This document shows, one piece after another, positions 5,586 through 5,586 of a stretch of 5,586 nt of DNA. A program made the position numbers and the translations under genes. Source of the DNA: Candidatus Melainabacteria bacterium (GTDB taxonomy: Bacteria > Cyanobacteriota > Vampirovibrionia > LMEP-6097); assembly GCA_028817775.1 (NCBI GenBank), contig JAPPOW010000178.1, forward strand, positions 1-5,586, written 5' to 3'. The first letter of the stretch is position 1, and every line of letters begins with the position of its first letter. The notes below the pieces were generated by a model. That model worked only from the letters and a program-made list of their open reading frames with translations, was not told the origin of the DNA and did no database searches.

Positions 5586-5586
5586 G

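Overview
This is an AT-rich bacterial window (about 40% GC by eye) with tightly packed genes, a standard genetic code (TGA and TAA both act as stops), frequent GTG starts, and head-to-tail overlaps within transcription units. Nothing in it is phage, plasmid or IS-like. Several cyanobacterium-like stretches in the acetolactate synthase (for example the KGNPRQI and LGMHGTAYANF segments) hint weakly at a Cyanobacteria/Melainabacteria-type host, while the dihydroorotase resembles forms I remember from Bacteroidota. I would not fix the taxonomy from this window. The two interspersed palindromes belong to a repeat style known from many uncultured and host-associated bacteria.

Layout. The left edge holds the 5' part of a minus-strand gene for a staphylococcal-nuclease-like lipoprotein (1-283). 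It diverges from a plus-strand unit made of a YhhQ/VUT-type queuosine-precursor transporter (322-1050) and a dihydroorotase (1047-2396), joined by an ATGA overlap, followed by two small membrane-protein genes (2467-2679 and 2680-2814). The second small gene has the best ribosome binding site in the window. Running the other way is a unit that begins at 5141 with the acetolactate synthase large subunit and continues through an 11-base overlap into a small NadR-like/AAA_28-type P-loop ATPase (2765-3358). The two units collide tail to tail and overlap by 50 bases. A 116-residue protein of unknown function (5235-5585) diverges from the acetolactate synthase gene at the right edge.

The most unusual content is a pair of related palindromic elements, 288-320 and 3236-3272, with the same block order but different, internally complementary arms. 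The first fills the 38-base gap between the divergent genes, and its two arms appear to supply the Shine-Dalgarno AGGA for both. The second lies inside the P-loop ATPase gene and is read through in frame, adding roughly a dozen residues just after the Walker A helix, much like the protein-coding palindromic elements of Rickettsia.

Functionally the window mixes pyrimidine synthesis (dihydroorotase), branched-chain amino acid synthesis (acetolactate synthase, with no regulatory-subunit gene beside it), uptake of a queuosine precursor for tRNA modification, and several small proteins of unknown role. Apart from the repeats I see no clear new multi-gene system.
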